From: Actinomycetota bacterium
GTDB taxonomy: Bacteria > Actinomycetota > Actinomycetes > Propionibacteriales > Propionibacteriaceae
NCBI GenBank assembly: GCA_020161755.1
Contig: JAIUOS010000031.1
Location: 1 to 40,844 of the forward strand
Length of the DNA: 40,844 nt
Reading direction: 5' to 3'
Position 1 is the stretch's first letter, and every line of letters starts with the position of its first letter. The notes under the pieces are model-generated. The model saw only the letters and a program-made list of their open reading frames with translations. It had not been told where the DNA came from and searched no databases. A program made the translations under genes and the position numbers. Below, one piece after another: positions 31,565-40,751 of the stretch.

Positions 31565-32140
31565 ATGAGCACCGAGCACAGCAGGGTGCTGGCGGCACTG
31601 GCGGCCACACCTCGAGCGAAGTTCCTGCCCGCGTCGGTGCGTGCCCGCGCAGCGCTCGACGAGCCGTTGCCGATCGGCCACGGCGCCACCAACTCCCAGC
31701 CGTGGACCGTGCAGTTCATGCTCGAACTGCTGCACGTCCCGGAGGGCTCCCGGGTGCTCGACGTCGGCAGCGGCTCGGGCTGGACGACGGCGCTGCTCGC
31801 TGCGTTGACCGGGCCGTCCGGCTCGGTGCTCGGGCTGGACGTCGTGCCCGAACTCGTCAGGATGGGACGGGAGAACCTGGCCGCGTTCACGCTGCCGTGG
31901 GCGGCTGTCGAACCGGCCGAACGCGGCGTCTTCGGACGGCCCGCCGAGGCGCCTTTCGACCGCATCCTGGTCTCGGCGGACGCCGGTGGCATCCCCGCCG
32001 AGCTGGAGGCCCAGCTGGCCGTGGGCGGCCGGCTGGTGCTCCCCGCGTCCGGCGTGATGTGGGTCGTCGACCGCGACCACGAGGGCTGGCACCGCGAGCC
32101 CGTCACCGGCTACCGCTTCGCCTTCGTCCCCCTCCTCTGA
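31565..32140 (+). CDS. PCMT-like SAM-dependent methyltransferase
   Basis: 191 residues. It resembles protein-L-isoaspartate O-methyltransferase: FLPASVRARAALDEPLPIGHGATNSQPWTVQFML matches the substrate-side motif (usual form IGxGxTxSQP), and the SAM loop is VLDVGSGSGWTTALLAAL (~64-81). It is shorter than typical Pcm and lacks some C-terminal elements, so it may be a divergent repair enzyme. ATG 31565 begins the similarity. No clear ribosome-binding site is visible. The upstream gap overlaps the dus promoter region. Confidence 0.8.
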   Translation: MSTEHSRVLAALAATPRAKFLPASVRARAALDEPLPIGHGATNSQPWTVQFMLELLHVPEGSRVLDVGSGSGWTTALLAALTGPSGSVLGLDVVPELVRMGRENLAAFTLPWAAVEPAERGVFGRPAEAPFDRILVSADAGGIPAELEAQLAVGGRLVLPASGVMWVVDRDHEGWHREPVTGYRFAFVPLL

Positions 32141-32351
32141 CCGGGGACGGTTCTTCCATCCGCCGAAATCTGGCGGGAATCAGGGACGGTTCCTGAATCC
32201 GCCGAAATCTGGCGCGAAACGGGGACGGTTCTTCGACCCGCCGACGTCGGTCGGACGAGGATACGTCCCCCCTTACCCGCCGAAATCTGGCGGATCGAAG
32301 AACCGTCCCCGATACCCGCCGAAATCTGGCGGATCGAAGAACCGTCCCCGG
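32141..32351. repeat. Inverted cluster of the 39-bp repeat between convergent genes
   Basis: Forward units 32143-32181, 32182-32220 and a partial from 32221; inverted units 32275-32310 and 32314-32349, also with 39-nt spacing. The outer ends (CCGGGGACGGTTCTT and its complement at 32337-32351) could pair as a long cruciform. It touches both stop codons (PCMT-like 32140, glyS 32353), so it fills the whole gap and may act as terminator for both. Confidence 0.9.
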
Positions 32352-32352
32352 G

Positions 32353-33732
32353 TCAGCAGCCGAGGAGGCGGGCGCCGAGGTAGGACTGCACCTGGTCGAG
32401 GGCGACGCGTTCCTGGCTCATCGTATCGCGCTCGCGGATCGTGACAGCGTCGTCCTCGAGGGTGTCGAAGTCGACGGTCACGCAGTACGGGGTGCCGATC
32501 TCGTCCTGGCGCCGGTAGCGGCGTCCGATCGCCTGGGCGTCGTCGAACTCGACGTTCCAGACCTTGCGCAGCTGGGCGGCGAGGTCACGGGCCTTGGGCG
32601 ACAGGTCGGCGTTGCGCGACAGCGGCAGCACGGCCACCTTGACCGGGGAGAGCCGCGGGTCGAGCTTGAGCACCGTGCGGGTGTCCACACCGCCCTTGGC
32701 GTTGGGCGCCTCGTCCTCGGTGTAGGCCTCCACCAGGAACGCCATCAGCGACCGGGTCAGGCCCGCGGCCGGCTCGATCACGTACGGCAGGTAGCGCTCG
32801 CCGGTGGCCTGCTCGAAGTAGCTCAGGTCGGTGCCGGAGTGGGACGAGTGCGTGCCGAGGTCGAAGTCGGTGCGGTTCGCGATGCCCTCGAGCTCGCCCC
32901 AGCCGTCACCGCCCGCGAAACCGAAGTTGTACTCGATGTCGACGGTGCGCTTGGAGTAGTGCGACAACTTCTCCTTGGGGTGCTCGTAGTGCCGCAGGTT
33001 CTCCGGCGAGATGCCGAGGTCGGTGTACCAGGACGTCCGCGCGTCGATCCAGTGCTGGTGCCACTCCTCGTCGGTGCCCGGCTTGACGAAGAACTCCATC
33101 TCCATCTGCTCGAACTCGCGGGTGCGGAAGATGAAGTTGCCCGGCGTGATCTCGTTGCGGAAGCTCTTGCCGACCTGGCCGATGCCGAACGGCACCTTCA
33201 TCCGGGACGTGTTCTCGACGTTCTTGAAGTTCACGAAGATGCCCTGCGCGGTCTCCGGACGAAGGTAGTGCAGCCCCGACTCGTCCTCGATCACGCCGAG
33301 GTAGGTCTTGAGCATCATGTTGAAGTCGCGAGGCTCGGTGAACCGGCCGAGCGTCCCGCACTCGGGGCAGTTGATCTCCTCCAGGCCGGACGGCTTGCGT
33401 CCCTTTTTGTGCTCGAAGTTCTCCTCCAGCTGGTCGGCGCGGAACCGCTTGTGGCAGCTCAGGCACTCGGTCAGCGGGTCGGAGAACACCCCGACGTGGC
33501 CGGACGCGATCCAGACCTGGCGCGGCAGGATGATCGAGGAGTCCAGGCCCACCACGTCATCGCGGCCCTGCACCACCGAACGCCACCACTGGCGCTTGAT
33601 GTTCTCCTTGAGCTCGACGCCGAAGGGGCCGTAGTCCCAGGCCGCCCGGGTGCCGCCGTAGATCTCACCGCAGGGGTACACGAACCCCCGGCGCTTGGTC
33701 AGGCTGATCACGTTGTCCAGGCGGCTGGCCAC
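32353..33732 (-). CDS. glyS: Glycine-tRNA ligase, homodimeric (GlyQS) type
   Basis: 459 residues, class II synthetase that charges tRNA-Gly. Motif 1/2/3 regions are readable ([49 protein letters not shown], and [15 protein letters not shown], with [18 protein letters not shown] as motif 3). A zinc-ribbon insertion has C90-x2-C93 and C122-x2-C125. The C-terminal anticodon-binding domain starts near residue 375. GTG 33732 has GAGGAG 6 nt upstream. The preceding in-frame residues (from 33951) run into the neighbouring gene and are not part of it. Confidence 0.98.
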   Translation of the reverse strand: MASRLDNVISLTKRRGFVYPCGEIYGGTRAAWDYGPFGVELKENIKRQWWRSVVQGRDDVVGLDSSIILPRQVWIASGHVGVFSDPLTECLSCHKRFRADQLEENFEHKKGRKPSGLEEINCPECGTLGRFTEPRDFNMMLKTYLGVIEDESGLHYLRPETAQGIFVNFKNVENTSRMKVPFGIGQVGKSFRNEITPGNFIFRTREFEQMEMEFFVKPGTDEEWHQHWIDARTSWYTDLGISPENLRHYEHPKEKLSHYSKRTVDIEYNFGFAGGDGWGELEGIANRTDFDLGTHSSHSGTDLSYFEQATGERYLPYVIEPAAGLTRSLMAFLVEAYTEDEAPNAKGGVDTRTVLKLDPRLSPVKVAVLPLSRNADLSPKARDLAAQLRKVWNVEFDDAQAIGRRYRRQDEIGTPYCVTVDFDTLEDDAVTIRERDTMSQERVALDQVQSYLGARLLGC

Positions 33733-33779
33733 TGCGTACTCCTCGTCGTTGCGACAGGCTGCCCGGCTGGCAGCCCCGC

Positions 33780-34091
33780 CTAGCTTAGTGTTCCCCGCGG
33801 CCGGTTCTCGCCGACGGACGACGGCTCGGCGAACGCGCTCGGCTCGTCGATCGCCAACGACAACAGCGGGATGAGAACGAGTTTCGCCTCGGTGCCGCTG
33901 AACGCCCGCCGGTACGACCCGACGTCGGCCCAGCGGCTGACGATCGCCCACAGCTCGGGGTCGTCGAGGTTCTGGACGAGTTCGGCGCCCAGGCTCCCCG
34001 GCGAGGACGCGAACTGCGCCACCACCGCGTCCGCCCCGGCCCGGAACGCCGAGCCGTCGCCGGGGACTCGGAACCTGCTGATCGCGATCAT
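33780..34091 (-). CDS. Antibiotic biosynthesis monooxygenase (ABM)-fold small protein
   Basis: 103 residues. [66 protein letters not shown] follows the ferredoxin-like beta-alpha-beta pattern of ABM proteins (heme or quinone monooxygenases and stress proteins). Function unknown. ATG 34091 follows TAGCAT by 7 nt (leaderless); GTG 34097 is an in-frame alternative. It sits 47 nt upstream of glyS on the same strand. Confidence 0.8.
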   Translation of the reverse strand: MIAISRFRVPGDGSAFRAGADAVVAQFASSPGSLGAELVQNLDDPELWAIVSRWADVGSYRRAFSGTEAKLVLIPLLSLAIDEPSAFAEPSSVGENRPRGTLS

Positions 34092-34175
34092 GGCCACGAT
34101 GCTAGGTCACTGCGGGGATCCGGGCCTTCGCCGGGAGGACGGGGCGGGCCCGCCGGGTGAACGGTCCCCGTCCGC

Positions 34176-35669
34176 TCAGAAGCCGAGGGCCAGGCGGTGG
34201 TAGGCGTTGGTCCAGCGCAGTTCCTTGATGAACTGGTTGGTGGTGGTGCCCTCACCGATCAGGGCGAGCTCGGTGCCGAGCATCTCGGCCAGGTCGGTGA
34301 GGTGCTCGGACGTCAGCGCCGTCGACAGCACGGTGTGGTGCGGTCCGCCGGCGGACAGCCAGCACTCGGTGGACGTGGCGAAGTCGGGCCTGGCCCTCCA
34401 CACGGCGCGCGCGACGGGCAGCTTCGGCATCTCTGCCGGCGGCGTCACCACGGTCACCTCATTGGCGACCATCCGGAACCGGTCACCCAGGTCGCACAGG
34501 CCGAGCACCACACCGTCCCCCGGCGCGGCGTTGAACACCATGCGGACGGGGTCCTCGCGTCCGCCGATCCCAAGCGGGTGGATCTCAATCCGCGGGGTGC
34601 CGGCGGCGATGTCGGGGCTGACCTCGAGCATGTGCGCCCCGAGGCTGAGCTGGTTGCCGGGCTCCAGGTGGTAGGTGTAGTCCTCCATGAACGAGGTGCC
34701 GCCGGGCAGCCCGGCAGCCATCACGCCCAGCGTCCGGCCCAGGACGGCGGTCTTCCAGTCGCCCTCCCCGGCGAACCCGATACCCTCCCCCATCAGCCGC
34801 TGCACGCCCAGGCCCGGCAGCTGGCGCAGCGCGCCCAGGTCCTCGAAGTTGGTGGTGAACGCGCCGTAGCCGCCGTCGATCACGAACCGTCGCAGCGCGG
34901 CCTCGATCCGGGCCCCGTAGCGCAGCGACTCGTGCCGGTCGGCGCCCGGACGCAGCTCCGCGGCCACGTCGTAGCGGTCGAGGTACTCGGTGACGAGCGC
35001 GTCGACCTCGTCCTCGCCGACCTGGTTCAGCACGTCCACCAGGTCGTTCACGCCGTAGGTGTTCACCGACACCCCGAACCGGCGCTCTGCCTCGACCTTG
35101 TCGCCCTCGGTCACCGCGACGTTGCGCATGTTGTCGCCGAAGCGCACCAGCTTCAGGGTCCGCAGCTCCGCCCAGGCCAGCGCAGCCCGCGCCCACGCGC
35201 CGATCCGTGCGACCACGCTCGGGTCGGAGACGTGGCCGGCCACCGTCTTGCGCGGCACGCCCAGCCGGGTCGCGATGAACGCGAACTCGCGGTCGCCGTG
35301 GGCGGCCTGGTTCAGGTTCATGAAGTCCATGTCGATCGTTGCCCACGGCAGGTCGACGTTCACCTGCGTGTGCAGGTGCAGGAACGGCTTGCGCAGCGCG
35401 TCCATGCCGCCGATCCACATCTTGGCCGGCGAGAACGTGTGCATCCACGCGATCACGCCCACGCAGTCGTCGTCGGCGTTCGCCTCCAGCATCACCCGAC
35501 GGATCGCGCCCGCGTCCGTCAGCAGCGGTTTGGCCACCACCTGCGCCGGGATCTCCGCGGCCGCGGCCAGCACGTCCGAGAGCCGGGACGACTGGTCGCG
35601 CACCTGTTCGAGGACGTCGTCCCCGTACAGGCCCTGCGAACCGGTCAGGAACCAGATCTGCTTGCTCAC
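34176..35669 (-). CDS. araA: L-arabinose isomerase
   Basis: 497 residues, full length. Converts L-arabinose to L-ribulose. Recognised from [80 protein letters not shown] and [12 protein letters not shown], including the metal-binding glutamates and the histidine in the last block. GTG 35669 overlaps the araD stop by 4 nt (GTGA), giving the order araD-araA. Under the control of the LacI-type operators at 36440-36485. Confidence 0.98.
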   Translation of the reverse strand: MSKQIWFLTGSQGLYGDDVLEQVRDQSSRLSDVLAAAAEIPAQVVAKPLLTDAGAIRRVMLEANADDDCVGVIAWMHTFSPAKMWIGGMDALRKPFLHLHTQVNVDLPWATIDMDFMNLNQAAHGDREFAFIATRLGVPRKTVAGHVSDPSVVARIGAWARAALAWAELRTLKLVRFGDNMRNVAVTEGDKVEAERRFGVSVNTYGVNDLVDVLNQVGEDEVDALVTEYLDRYDVAAELRPGADRHESLRYGARIEAALRRFVIDGGYGAFTTNFEDLGALRQLPGLGVQRLMGEGIGFAGEGDWKTAVLGRTLGVMAAGLPGGTSFMEDYTYHLEPGNQLSLGAHMLEVSPDIAAGTPRIEIHPLGIGGREDPVRMVFNAAPGDGVVLGLCDLGDRFRMVANEVTVVTPPAEMPKLPVARAVWRARPDFATSTECWLSAGGPHHTVLSTALTSEHLTDLAEMLGTELALIGEGTTTNQFIKELRWTNAYHRLALGF

Positions 35670-36355
35670 GAGTCACTTCCTTGTCCGTAGACGTTCTGGT
35701 ACCGGTCGAAGAGCCGGTCGATGTCGGCCGGTGGGATCGGCACCGGTTCGCCGAGTTGCCGGGCCAGGTGGACGGTGCGCGCCACGTCCTCGACCATCAC
35801 CGCGGCCTTCACCGCGTCCCGGGCGTCGGAGCCGATCGTGAACGGCCCGTGGTTGGCCATCAGCACCGCGCGCGAGCGGCTGTGGCGCAGGGTCTCGACG
35901 ATGCCGCGTCCGATCGAGTCGTCGCCGATCAGCGCGAACGGCCCGACCGGGATGTCGCCGCCGAACTCGTCGCCCATCATGGTCAGCACGCACGGGATCG
36001 GCTCGCGGCGGGCCGCCCACGCGGTCGCGTAGTCGGAGTGGGTGTGCACGACGCCGCCGACCTCGGGCATGTGCGCGTAGACGTAGGCGTGGGCCGCGGT
36101 GTCGGACGACGGGCTGCCGGTGCCCTCGACCAGGTGGGCGTCGAAATCGCACACCACCATCGACTCCGGGGTCAGGTCGTCGTAGGAGACGCCGGACGGC
36201 TTGATCACAAGCAGGTCGGCGCCGGGGACGCGGGCCGAGATGTTCCCGGCCGTCCACACCACGAGTTGGTTGCGCGGTAGTTCGGCGTGCAGTGCGGCCA
36301 CCTCGACCTTCAGGGCCGCCACCACCTCACGGAGTTCGGACGGGATGCCGCTCAT
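35666..36355 (-). CDS. araD: L-ribulose-5-phosphate 4-epimerase
   Basis: 229 residues, class II aldolase-like fold. Motifs [32 protein letters not shown] (zinc histidines) and [12 protein letters not shown], followed by a C-terminal AVMVEDVAR helix with the third histidine in RTVHLAR. Converts L-ribulose-5-phosphate to D-xylulose-5-phosphate, the last step of the arabinose pathway. ATG 36355 has GGGGGACAGG upstream; the longer frame to 36811 is antisense to recO. First gene of araD-araA. Confidence 0.97.
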   Translation of the reverse strand: MSGIPSELREVVAALKVEVAALHAELPRNQLVVWTAGNISARVPGADLLVIKPSGVSYDDLTPESMVVCDFDAHLVEGTGSPSSDTAAHAYVYAHMPEVGGVVHTHSDYATAWAARREPIPCVLTMMGDEFGGDIPVGPFALIGDDSIGRGIVETLRHSRSRAVLMANHGPFTIGSDARDAVKAAVMVEDVARTVHLARQLGEPVPIPPADIDRLFDRYQNVYGQGSDS

Positions 36356-36439
36356 CGCCTGTCCCCCGGGCACGCCGCGCTCACGATTCGTTCCCTGACG
36401 AGCTGTTCCACGATCCGTCACCCCGCTGTGCATCCTCGG

Positions 36440-36485
36440 TGTTAGCGGAAACACCCCGCCGACAGGAGGAATGTTACCGGTATCA
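36440..36485. promoter_or_regulatory. Two LacI-type operators upstream of araD-araA
   Basis: TGTTAGCGGAAACA (36440-36453) and TGTTACCGGTATCA (36472-36485) resemble the LacI-family palindrome TGTTAGCGCTAACA. Their centres are 32 bp apart, about three helical turns, on one DNA face. They lie 85-130 bp upstream of araD. A related site precedes araB. Confidence 0.65.
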
Positions 36486-36531
36486 CCGGGGACTGCAAAG
36501 GGGCCGGCCGGGAACTGCGTGGCGTCACGAC

Positions 36532-37287
36532 TCAGGCGGACGGCTGCGACCTGTCCACGTGCCCGAGGGCGCGCAGCCCGCGGTCGAGGTGCCAGCCGAT
36601 GAAGGCGGCGACCAGGCCGCTCCCCTGGCGCTGGGTCGCGTCCGCCACCCCACGGGTCGCCGGCCAGTCCCCCACCAGCAGCGCCGCGAGGTAGCTGACC
36701 GTCGCCGGGGCGGGGTGCGCCGAACCGGGCGGACGGCACCGGCGACACACCATGCCGCCCAACTGCGGCGAGAACGCCTCGTGCGGGCCGGACGCGCCGC
36801 AGCGCGCGCAATCGGTGAGCGTCGGCGCGTAGCCGGCGAGCGCCACCGCCCGCAGCAGGTAGGCGTCCATCACCATCGCCGGTGGGCGTGGCCCGTCCGA
36901 GGATCCGGCGGTGAGCGCGTGCAGGGCGCCGACCAGCAACTGGTACTGCTGGAGGGCCGGCTCGCCCTCCTCGGTGACCAGGCGGTCGGCCGTCTCGATC
37001 ATCACCTGTCCGGTGGTGTAGCGCTCGTAGTCGTGGGCGAGCGGCTCCGAGTACGGGTACAGCGTGACGGCCTGGGTGATCACGTCCAGGGTGCGTCCGG
37101 TGGCGAACTGGAGGTCGACGTGGCTGAACGGCTCCAGCCGGGCGCCGAACTTCGACGACGTCCGGCGGACGCCGCGCGCGACGGCACGCACCTTGCCGTG
37201 CTGCCGCGACAGCATGGTGATGATGCGGTCGGCCTCGCCCAGCTTGTGGGTCCTCAGGACGACCGCCTCGTCACGATAGGTCGGCAC
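36532..37287 (-). CDS. recO: DNA repair protein RecO
   Basis: 251 residues. N-terminal OB fold beginning VPTYRDEAVVLRTHKLGEADRIITMLSRQHGKVRAVARGVRRT, then the helical domain, and a zinc site C160-x2-C163...C181-x2-C184 (DCARCGASG and VCRRC). RecO helps load RecA during recombination repair. GTG 37287 has GGAGAATGG upstream; the reading frame to 37359 has no family similarity. It is inserted between araB (divergent) and araD (same strand, 176 bp downstream), so arabinose and repair genes are interleaved. Confidence 0.97.
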   Translation of the reverse strand: MPTYRDEAVVLRTHKLGEADRIITMLSRQHGKVRAVARGVRRTSSKFGARLEPFSHVDLQFATGRTLDVITQAVTLYPYSEPLAHDYERYTTGQVMIETADRLVTEEGEPALQQYQLLVGALHALTAGSSDGPRPPAMVMDAYLLRAVALAGYAPTLTDCARCGASGPHEAFSPQLGGMVCRRCRPPGSAHPAPATVSYLAALLVGDWPATRGVADATQRQGSGLVAAFIGWHLDRGLRALGHVDRSQPSA

Positions 37288-37344
37288 CCGCCCATTCTCC
37301 CCGACGGCGGCACGGTCCCTGCCGAGGCCGGCCCGGCGCGCCGT

Positions 37345-37358
37345 TGTTAGCGCACACA
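37345..37358. promoter_or_regulatory. LacI-type operator upstream of araB
   Basis: TGTTAGCGCACACA matches TGTTAGCGCTAACA at 12 of 14 positions, 74 bp before araB. Probably bound by the same regulator as the sites before araD. No LacI-family gene is in the window. Confidence 0.65.
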
Positions 37359-37431
37359 TCGGGCTGCCATGATGGGACGGTCGTCCGCACGGGCCAGTGC
37401 GTAGCGGCGACCACCGAGGAGAGGATCAACG

Positions 37432-39039
37432 ATGATCGACGACCAGGCTGCGAGCGTCCGCGCAGCCATCGCTGAGGGCCGGACCGCGCTGGGCATCGAG
37501 TTCGGCTCGACCCGCATCAAGGCGGTGCTCACCGGTGCGGGGAACGTCCCCGTCGCCACCGGCGGCCACGACTGGGAGAACCAGTTCGTCGACCGGATCT
37601 GGACCTACTCCCTCGACGCGGTCTGGGCGGGGTTGCGGGAGGCGTTCGCCTCGCTGGCCGCGGACGTCCGAGCCAAGTATGACGTTGAACTACAAACCGT
37701 CGGTGCTCTGGGCGTGTCGGCGATGATGCACGGCTACCTGGCCTTTGACGCGTCCGGGGAGCTGCTGGTGCCGTTCCGCACCTGGCGCAACACCATCACC
37801 GGGCCGGCCAGCGAGCAGCTGACCGCGCTGTTCGGCTACAGCATCCCCCAGCGCTGGTCGATCGCCCACCTCTACCAGGCCGTCCTCAACGGCGAGGAGC
37901 ACGTCGGACGCATCGCGCACCTGAACACCCTCGCCGGCTACGTCCACTCCCGGCTCACCGGACGGCGGGTGCTGGGCGTCGGCGACGCGTCCGGCATGTT
38001 CCCGATCGACACCGCCACCGGCACGTGGAACGCCACGATGCTCGGCCAGTTCGACGACGCGGTCGCCGAGCGTGGCGTGGGCTGGAAGCTCGGCGACATC
38101 CTGCCGACCGTGCTCGCCGCCGGTGAGCCGGCGGGCACCCTGACCGCCGAGGGTGCCGCGCTGCTCGACCCGTCCGGCACGCTCGGCGCGGGCGTCGTGT
38201 TCTGCCCGCCGGAGGGCGACGCCGGCACCGGCATGGTCGCGACCAACTCCGTGGCCCCGCGCACCGGCAACGTGAGCGCGGGCACGTCCATCTTCGCGAT
38301 GGTGGTGCTGGAGAGCGAGCTGTCGCGGATGCACCCCGAACTCGACCTGGTCACCACCCCGGCCGGCGACCTCGTGGCGATGGTGCACTGCAACAACGGC
38401 GCCAGCGAGCTGAACGCGTGGGTGGGCCTGTTCGCCGAGTTCGCCGACCGGCTCGGCGCCGGCGCCGACACCTCGACGGTGTTCGAGAGCCTGTTCACCG
38501 CCTCCCTGGACGGAGATCGCGACGCCGGCGGGCTGCTGGCCTACAACTACCTCTCCGGGGAGCACATCACCGGGCTCGAGGAAGGCCGTCCGCTGTTCGT
38601 GCGGACGCCGGACAGCCGGTTCACGCTCGCCAACTTCATGCGCGCCCACCTGTTCGCCGCCCTCGCCACGCTGCGGATCGGCATGAACGTGCTGCTGAAG
38701 GAGGAGGCGGTCGGCCTCGACACACTGTTCGCCCACGGCGGCCTGTTCAAGACCCGCGGGGTCGCGCAGCGCTACCTCGCGGCCGCCGTCGACGCGCAGG
38801 TCTCGGTCGGCGACATCGCCGGCGAAGGCGGTGCCTGGGGCATCGCGGTGCTGGCCGCGTTCACCCGCGACCGCGCCGAGGGGCAGTCGCTGGCCGACTA
38901 CCTCAACCGGGCGGTGTTCGCCGGGGCCGGGCTCGAGACCGTCGACCCCGACCCGCTGGACGTGGCCGGCTTCGACGCCTACGTCCAGCGCTTCAGTACC
39001 GGCCTGCCGATCGAGCGCGCGGCCGTCGCCCACACCTGA
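37432..39039 (+). CDS. araB: L-ribulokinase (FGGY family)
   Basis: 535 residues. N-terminal ATPase domain [13 protein letters not shown], substrate-side motifs [16 protein letters not shown] and [10 protein letters not shown], and the C-terminal FGGY domain with [11 protein letters not shown] and [19 protein letters not shown]. Phosphorylates L-ribulose. The call as AraB rather than another FGGY kinase rests on the araA/araD neighbours and the shared operator type. GAGGAGAGG lies 6 nt before ATG 37432. Confidence 0.92.
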   Translation: MIDDQAASVRAAIAEGRTALGIEFGSTRIKAVLTGAGNVPVATGGHDWENQFVDRIWTYSLDAVWAGLREAFASLAADVRAKYDVELQTVGALGVSAMMHGYLAFDASGELLVPFRTWRNTITGPASEQLTALFGYSIPQRWSIAHLYQAVLNGEEHVGRIAHLNTLAGYVHSRLTGRRVLGVGDASGMFPIDTATGTWNATMLGQFDDAVAERGVGWKLGDILPTVLAAGEPAGTLTAEGAALLDPSGTLGAGVVFCPPEGDAGTGMVATNSVAPRTGNVSAGTSIFAMVVLESELSRMHPELDLVTTPAGDLVAMVHCNNGASELNAWVGLFAEFADRLGAGADTSTVFESLFTASLDGDRDAGGLLAYNYLSGEHITGLEEGRPLFVRTPDSRFTLANFMRAHLFAALATLRIGMNVLLKEEAVGLDTLFAHGGLFKTRGVAQRYLAAAVDAQVSVGDIAGEGGAWGIAVLAAFTRDRAEGQSLADYLNRAVFAGAGLETVDPDPLDVAGFDAYVQRFSTGLPIERAAVAHT

Positions 39040-39041
39040 GC

Positions 39042-39111
39042 CCGAACGCCACCGTTCCGGTCATACGCCCCACCCTGCGCGGTGGCGTTTGACCGGAACG
39101 GTGGCGTTCGG
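39042..39111. terminator. 22-bp perfect stem-loop after araB
   Basis: Arms 39042-39063 and 39090-39111 are perfectly complementary (CCGAACGCCACCGTTCCGGT...). The 26-nt loop contains a second partial stem (ACGCC/GGCGT). It starts 2 nt after the araB stop. No U-tract. Confidence 0.8.
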
Positions 39112-39132
39112 CGCTTTCGGGTGTGGCTGCAA

Positions 39133-39138
39133 TACGCT
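39133..39138 (+). promoter_or_regulatory. -10 box (TACGCT) of leaderless SIMPL gene
   Basis: TACGCT, six bases CGGCGC, then ATG 39145. Confidence 0.6.
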
Positions 39139-39144
39139 CGGCGC

Positions 39145-39774
39145 ATGGGAATCCTGCGGATCACCGTCGACCACACCGTCCGGATCACGGCCGAGTCGGC
39201 CCGGGTGCACGTCCTGGTGCGCGGCTCGTCCAGCCTGTCCGGTGACGTCGCGGCCAAGAAGGCCGCCGTCGTCCGCGAGATCGTCGCCGACCTCGCCACC
39301 TTGGGCGTGCCCGAGGACGCGATCGAGGTGACCGGCGTCCGGCTGGCCACCCGCGAGGGCAAACTGCTGAACACCTCCAGCGTCGAGATCCAGCTGGTGG
39401 TGACCGCCGCGGCCGACCAACTCCCGGACGTCCTGGGGGCGCTCGCCGCGCGGGCGGGCGTGAGCGTCGACCACCTGGAATGGGTGTTCCGGGACTTCGA
39501 GGCCAGCATCCCGGCCACCGCGGACGCGATGACGATGGCCCGGCGCAAGGCGGACGCGGTCGCCGCCGCGGCCGGCCTGGAGGTGACCGGCATCGAGAAC
39601 GCGTCCGACTCCTGGAGCATGCCGATGCCCCGCGCCGAGCTGGCCGCGCAGTCGGACATGATGTTCGCGGCGAGGTCCGCGAAGGCGTCCGAACCGCTCG
39701 ATCTCGGCATCGAACTGAACGCAACCAGTGAACTCTCTGTGCATCTGAGCGTGGATTTCGCGTTGTCCTCCTAG
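39145..39774 (+). CDS. SIMPL-domain (DUF541) protein
   Basis: 209 residues, no obvious signal peptide. Pattern of the SIMPL/DUF541 family: strands such as ARVHVLVRGSS, helix KKAAVVREIVADLATLGVP, AIEVTGVRLATREG, then the ARRKADAVAAAAGLEVTGIEN helix and a final beta hairpin. The family is widespread and mostly of unknown function. Leaderless start. Its TAG stop (39772-39774) forms the first half of the next gene's -10 box. Confidence 0.78.
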   Translation: MGILRITVDHTVRITAESARVHVLVRGSSSLSGDVAAKKAAVVREIVADLATLGVPEDAIEVTGVRLATREGKLLNTSSVEIQLVVTAAADQLPDVLGALAARAGVSVDHLEWVFRDFEASIPATADAMTMARRKADAVAAAAGLEVTGIENASDSWSMPMPRAELAAQSDMMFAARSAKASEPLDLGIELNATSELSVHLSVDFALSS

Positions 39775-39777
39775 GCT
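39772..39777 (+). promoter_or_regulatory. -10 box (TAGGCT) of the aldo/keto reductase gene, starting at the upstream stop codon
   Basis: TAGGCT begins with the TAG stop of the SIMPL gene, then GTGGGC (6 nt), then ATG 39784. Same arrangement as before dnaG. Confidence 0.65.
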
Positions 39778-39783
39778 GTGGGC

Positions 39784-40722
39784 ATGCACCGCATCTCAAC
39801 GCTGAGAGTGTCGCCGCTCTGCCTCGGCGGCAACGTCTTCGGCTGGACGGCCGACCCGTCGACCTCGGAGGCGATCCTCGACGCGTACGCGGAGGCGGGC
39901 GGCAACTTCATCGACACCGCGGACGTGTACTCGGCGTGGGTGCCCGGCCACCGCGGCGGGGAGTCCGAGACGATCATCGGCGCGTGGCTGCGCCACCACG
40001 GCGGGCGGGCGAACATCGTGGTCGCCACCAAGGTGTCCAAGCACCCCACGCACCGGGGGTTGCGTCCGGCCAACATCAAGATCTGCCTGGACGGCTCGCG
40101 CCGGCGCCTCGGCCTCGAGACCATCGACCTGTACTACGCGCACGAGGACGACCCGCACGTGCCGACCGCCGAGTGGCTGGGCGTGTTCGACCAGCTCATC
40201 GAGACCGGCGCGATCCGGCACTACGGGCTGTCGAACTTCACCCCGGAGCGGGTCGCAGAGGTGATCGAGGTCGCCGGGCAGGAGGGTTTCGCGCTGCCGG
40301 TGGCCGTGCAGCCGCAGTACAACCTCGTGCACCGCGCGGAGGTCGAGAGCTCCGGCCTGGGCGCGCTGTGCGCCGAGCACCACCTGGCGCTGGTGCCGTA
40401 CTACGGGCTGGCGGCCGGCTTCCTGACCGGAAAGTACGCGCGCGGTGAGACGGCGCACGGCGCCCGCGCGGCCCGCGTCCGCAGTTTCGCCACCGACGAG
40501 GGCTTCGACGTGGTGGACGCGGTGGTGGCCGTCGCGGACGAGGTCGGCGCCGAGCCGGCCACGGTGGCGCTGGCCTGGCTCGCGCACCAGCCGGGCGTGA
40601 CCGCGCCGATCGCGTCCGTCAGCTCGGTGGAGCAGCTGCCGGCGGTGATGGCCGCCACCACCCTCAAGCTGTCCCGCTCCCAGCTGAACCGGCTGACCAA
40701 GGCGTCCGCGCCCTTCGCCTGA
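39784..40722 (+). CDS. Aldo/keto reductase
   Basis: 312 residues. NADPH-dependent (beta/alpha)8 barrel. Catalytic tetrad seen as D44 and Y49 (FIDTADVYS), K83 (VVATKVSK) and H120 (DLYYAHEDDP). Cofactor-side motifs GLSNFTPERV, PQYNLVHR and the C-terminal IASVSSVEQL are typical of the YajO/YeaE-like group. The substrate is an unknown carbonyl compound. ATG 39784 fits the leaderless -10; an in-frame GTG 39778 would lie inside the spacer. Confidence 0.93.
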   Translation: MHRISTLRVSPLCLGGNVFGWTADPSTSEAILDAYAEAGGNFIDTADVYSAWVPGHRGGESETIIGAWLRHHGGRANIVVATKVSKHPTHRGLRPANIKICLDGSRRRLGLETIDLYYAHEDDPHVPTAEWLGVFDQLIETGAIRHYGLSNFTPERVAEVIEVAGQEGFALPVAVQPQYNLVHRAEVESSGLGALCAEHHLALVPYYGLAAGFLTGKYARGETAHGARAARVRSFATDEGFDVVDAVVAVADEVGAEPATVALAWLAHQPGVTAPIASVSSVEQLPAVMAATTLKLSRSQLNRLTKASAPFA

Positions 40723-40751
40723 ACCGAAAGGGGACAGTCCCCTTTCGGTTC
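40721..40751. terminator. 31-bp palindrome overlapping the reductase stop codon
   Basis: GAACCGAAAGGGGAC (40721-40735) and its complement (40737-40751) around a single A. It includes the last two bases of the stop codon. GGGGACAGTCCCC is similar to palindromes seen beside REP-associated (RAYT) elements. The 40752-40844 stretch after it holds no feature I can support. Confidence 0.7.
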
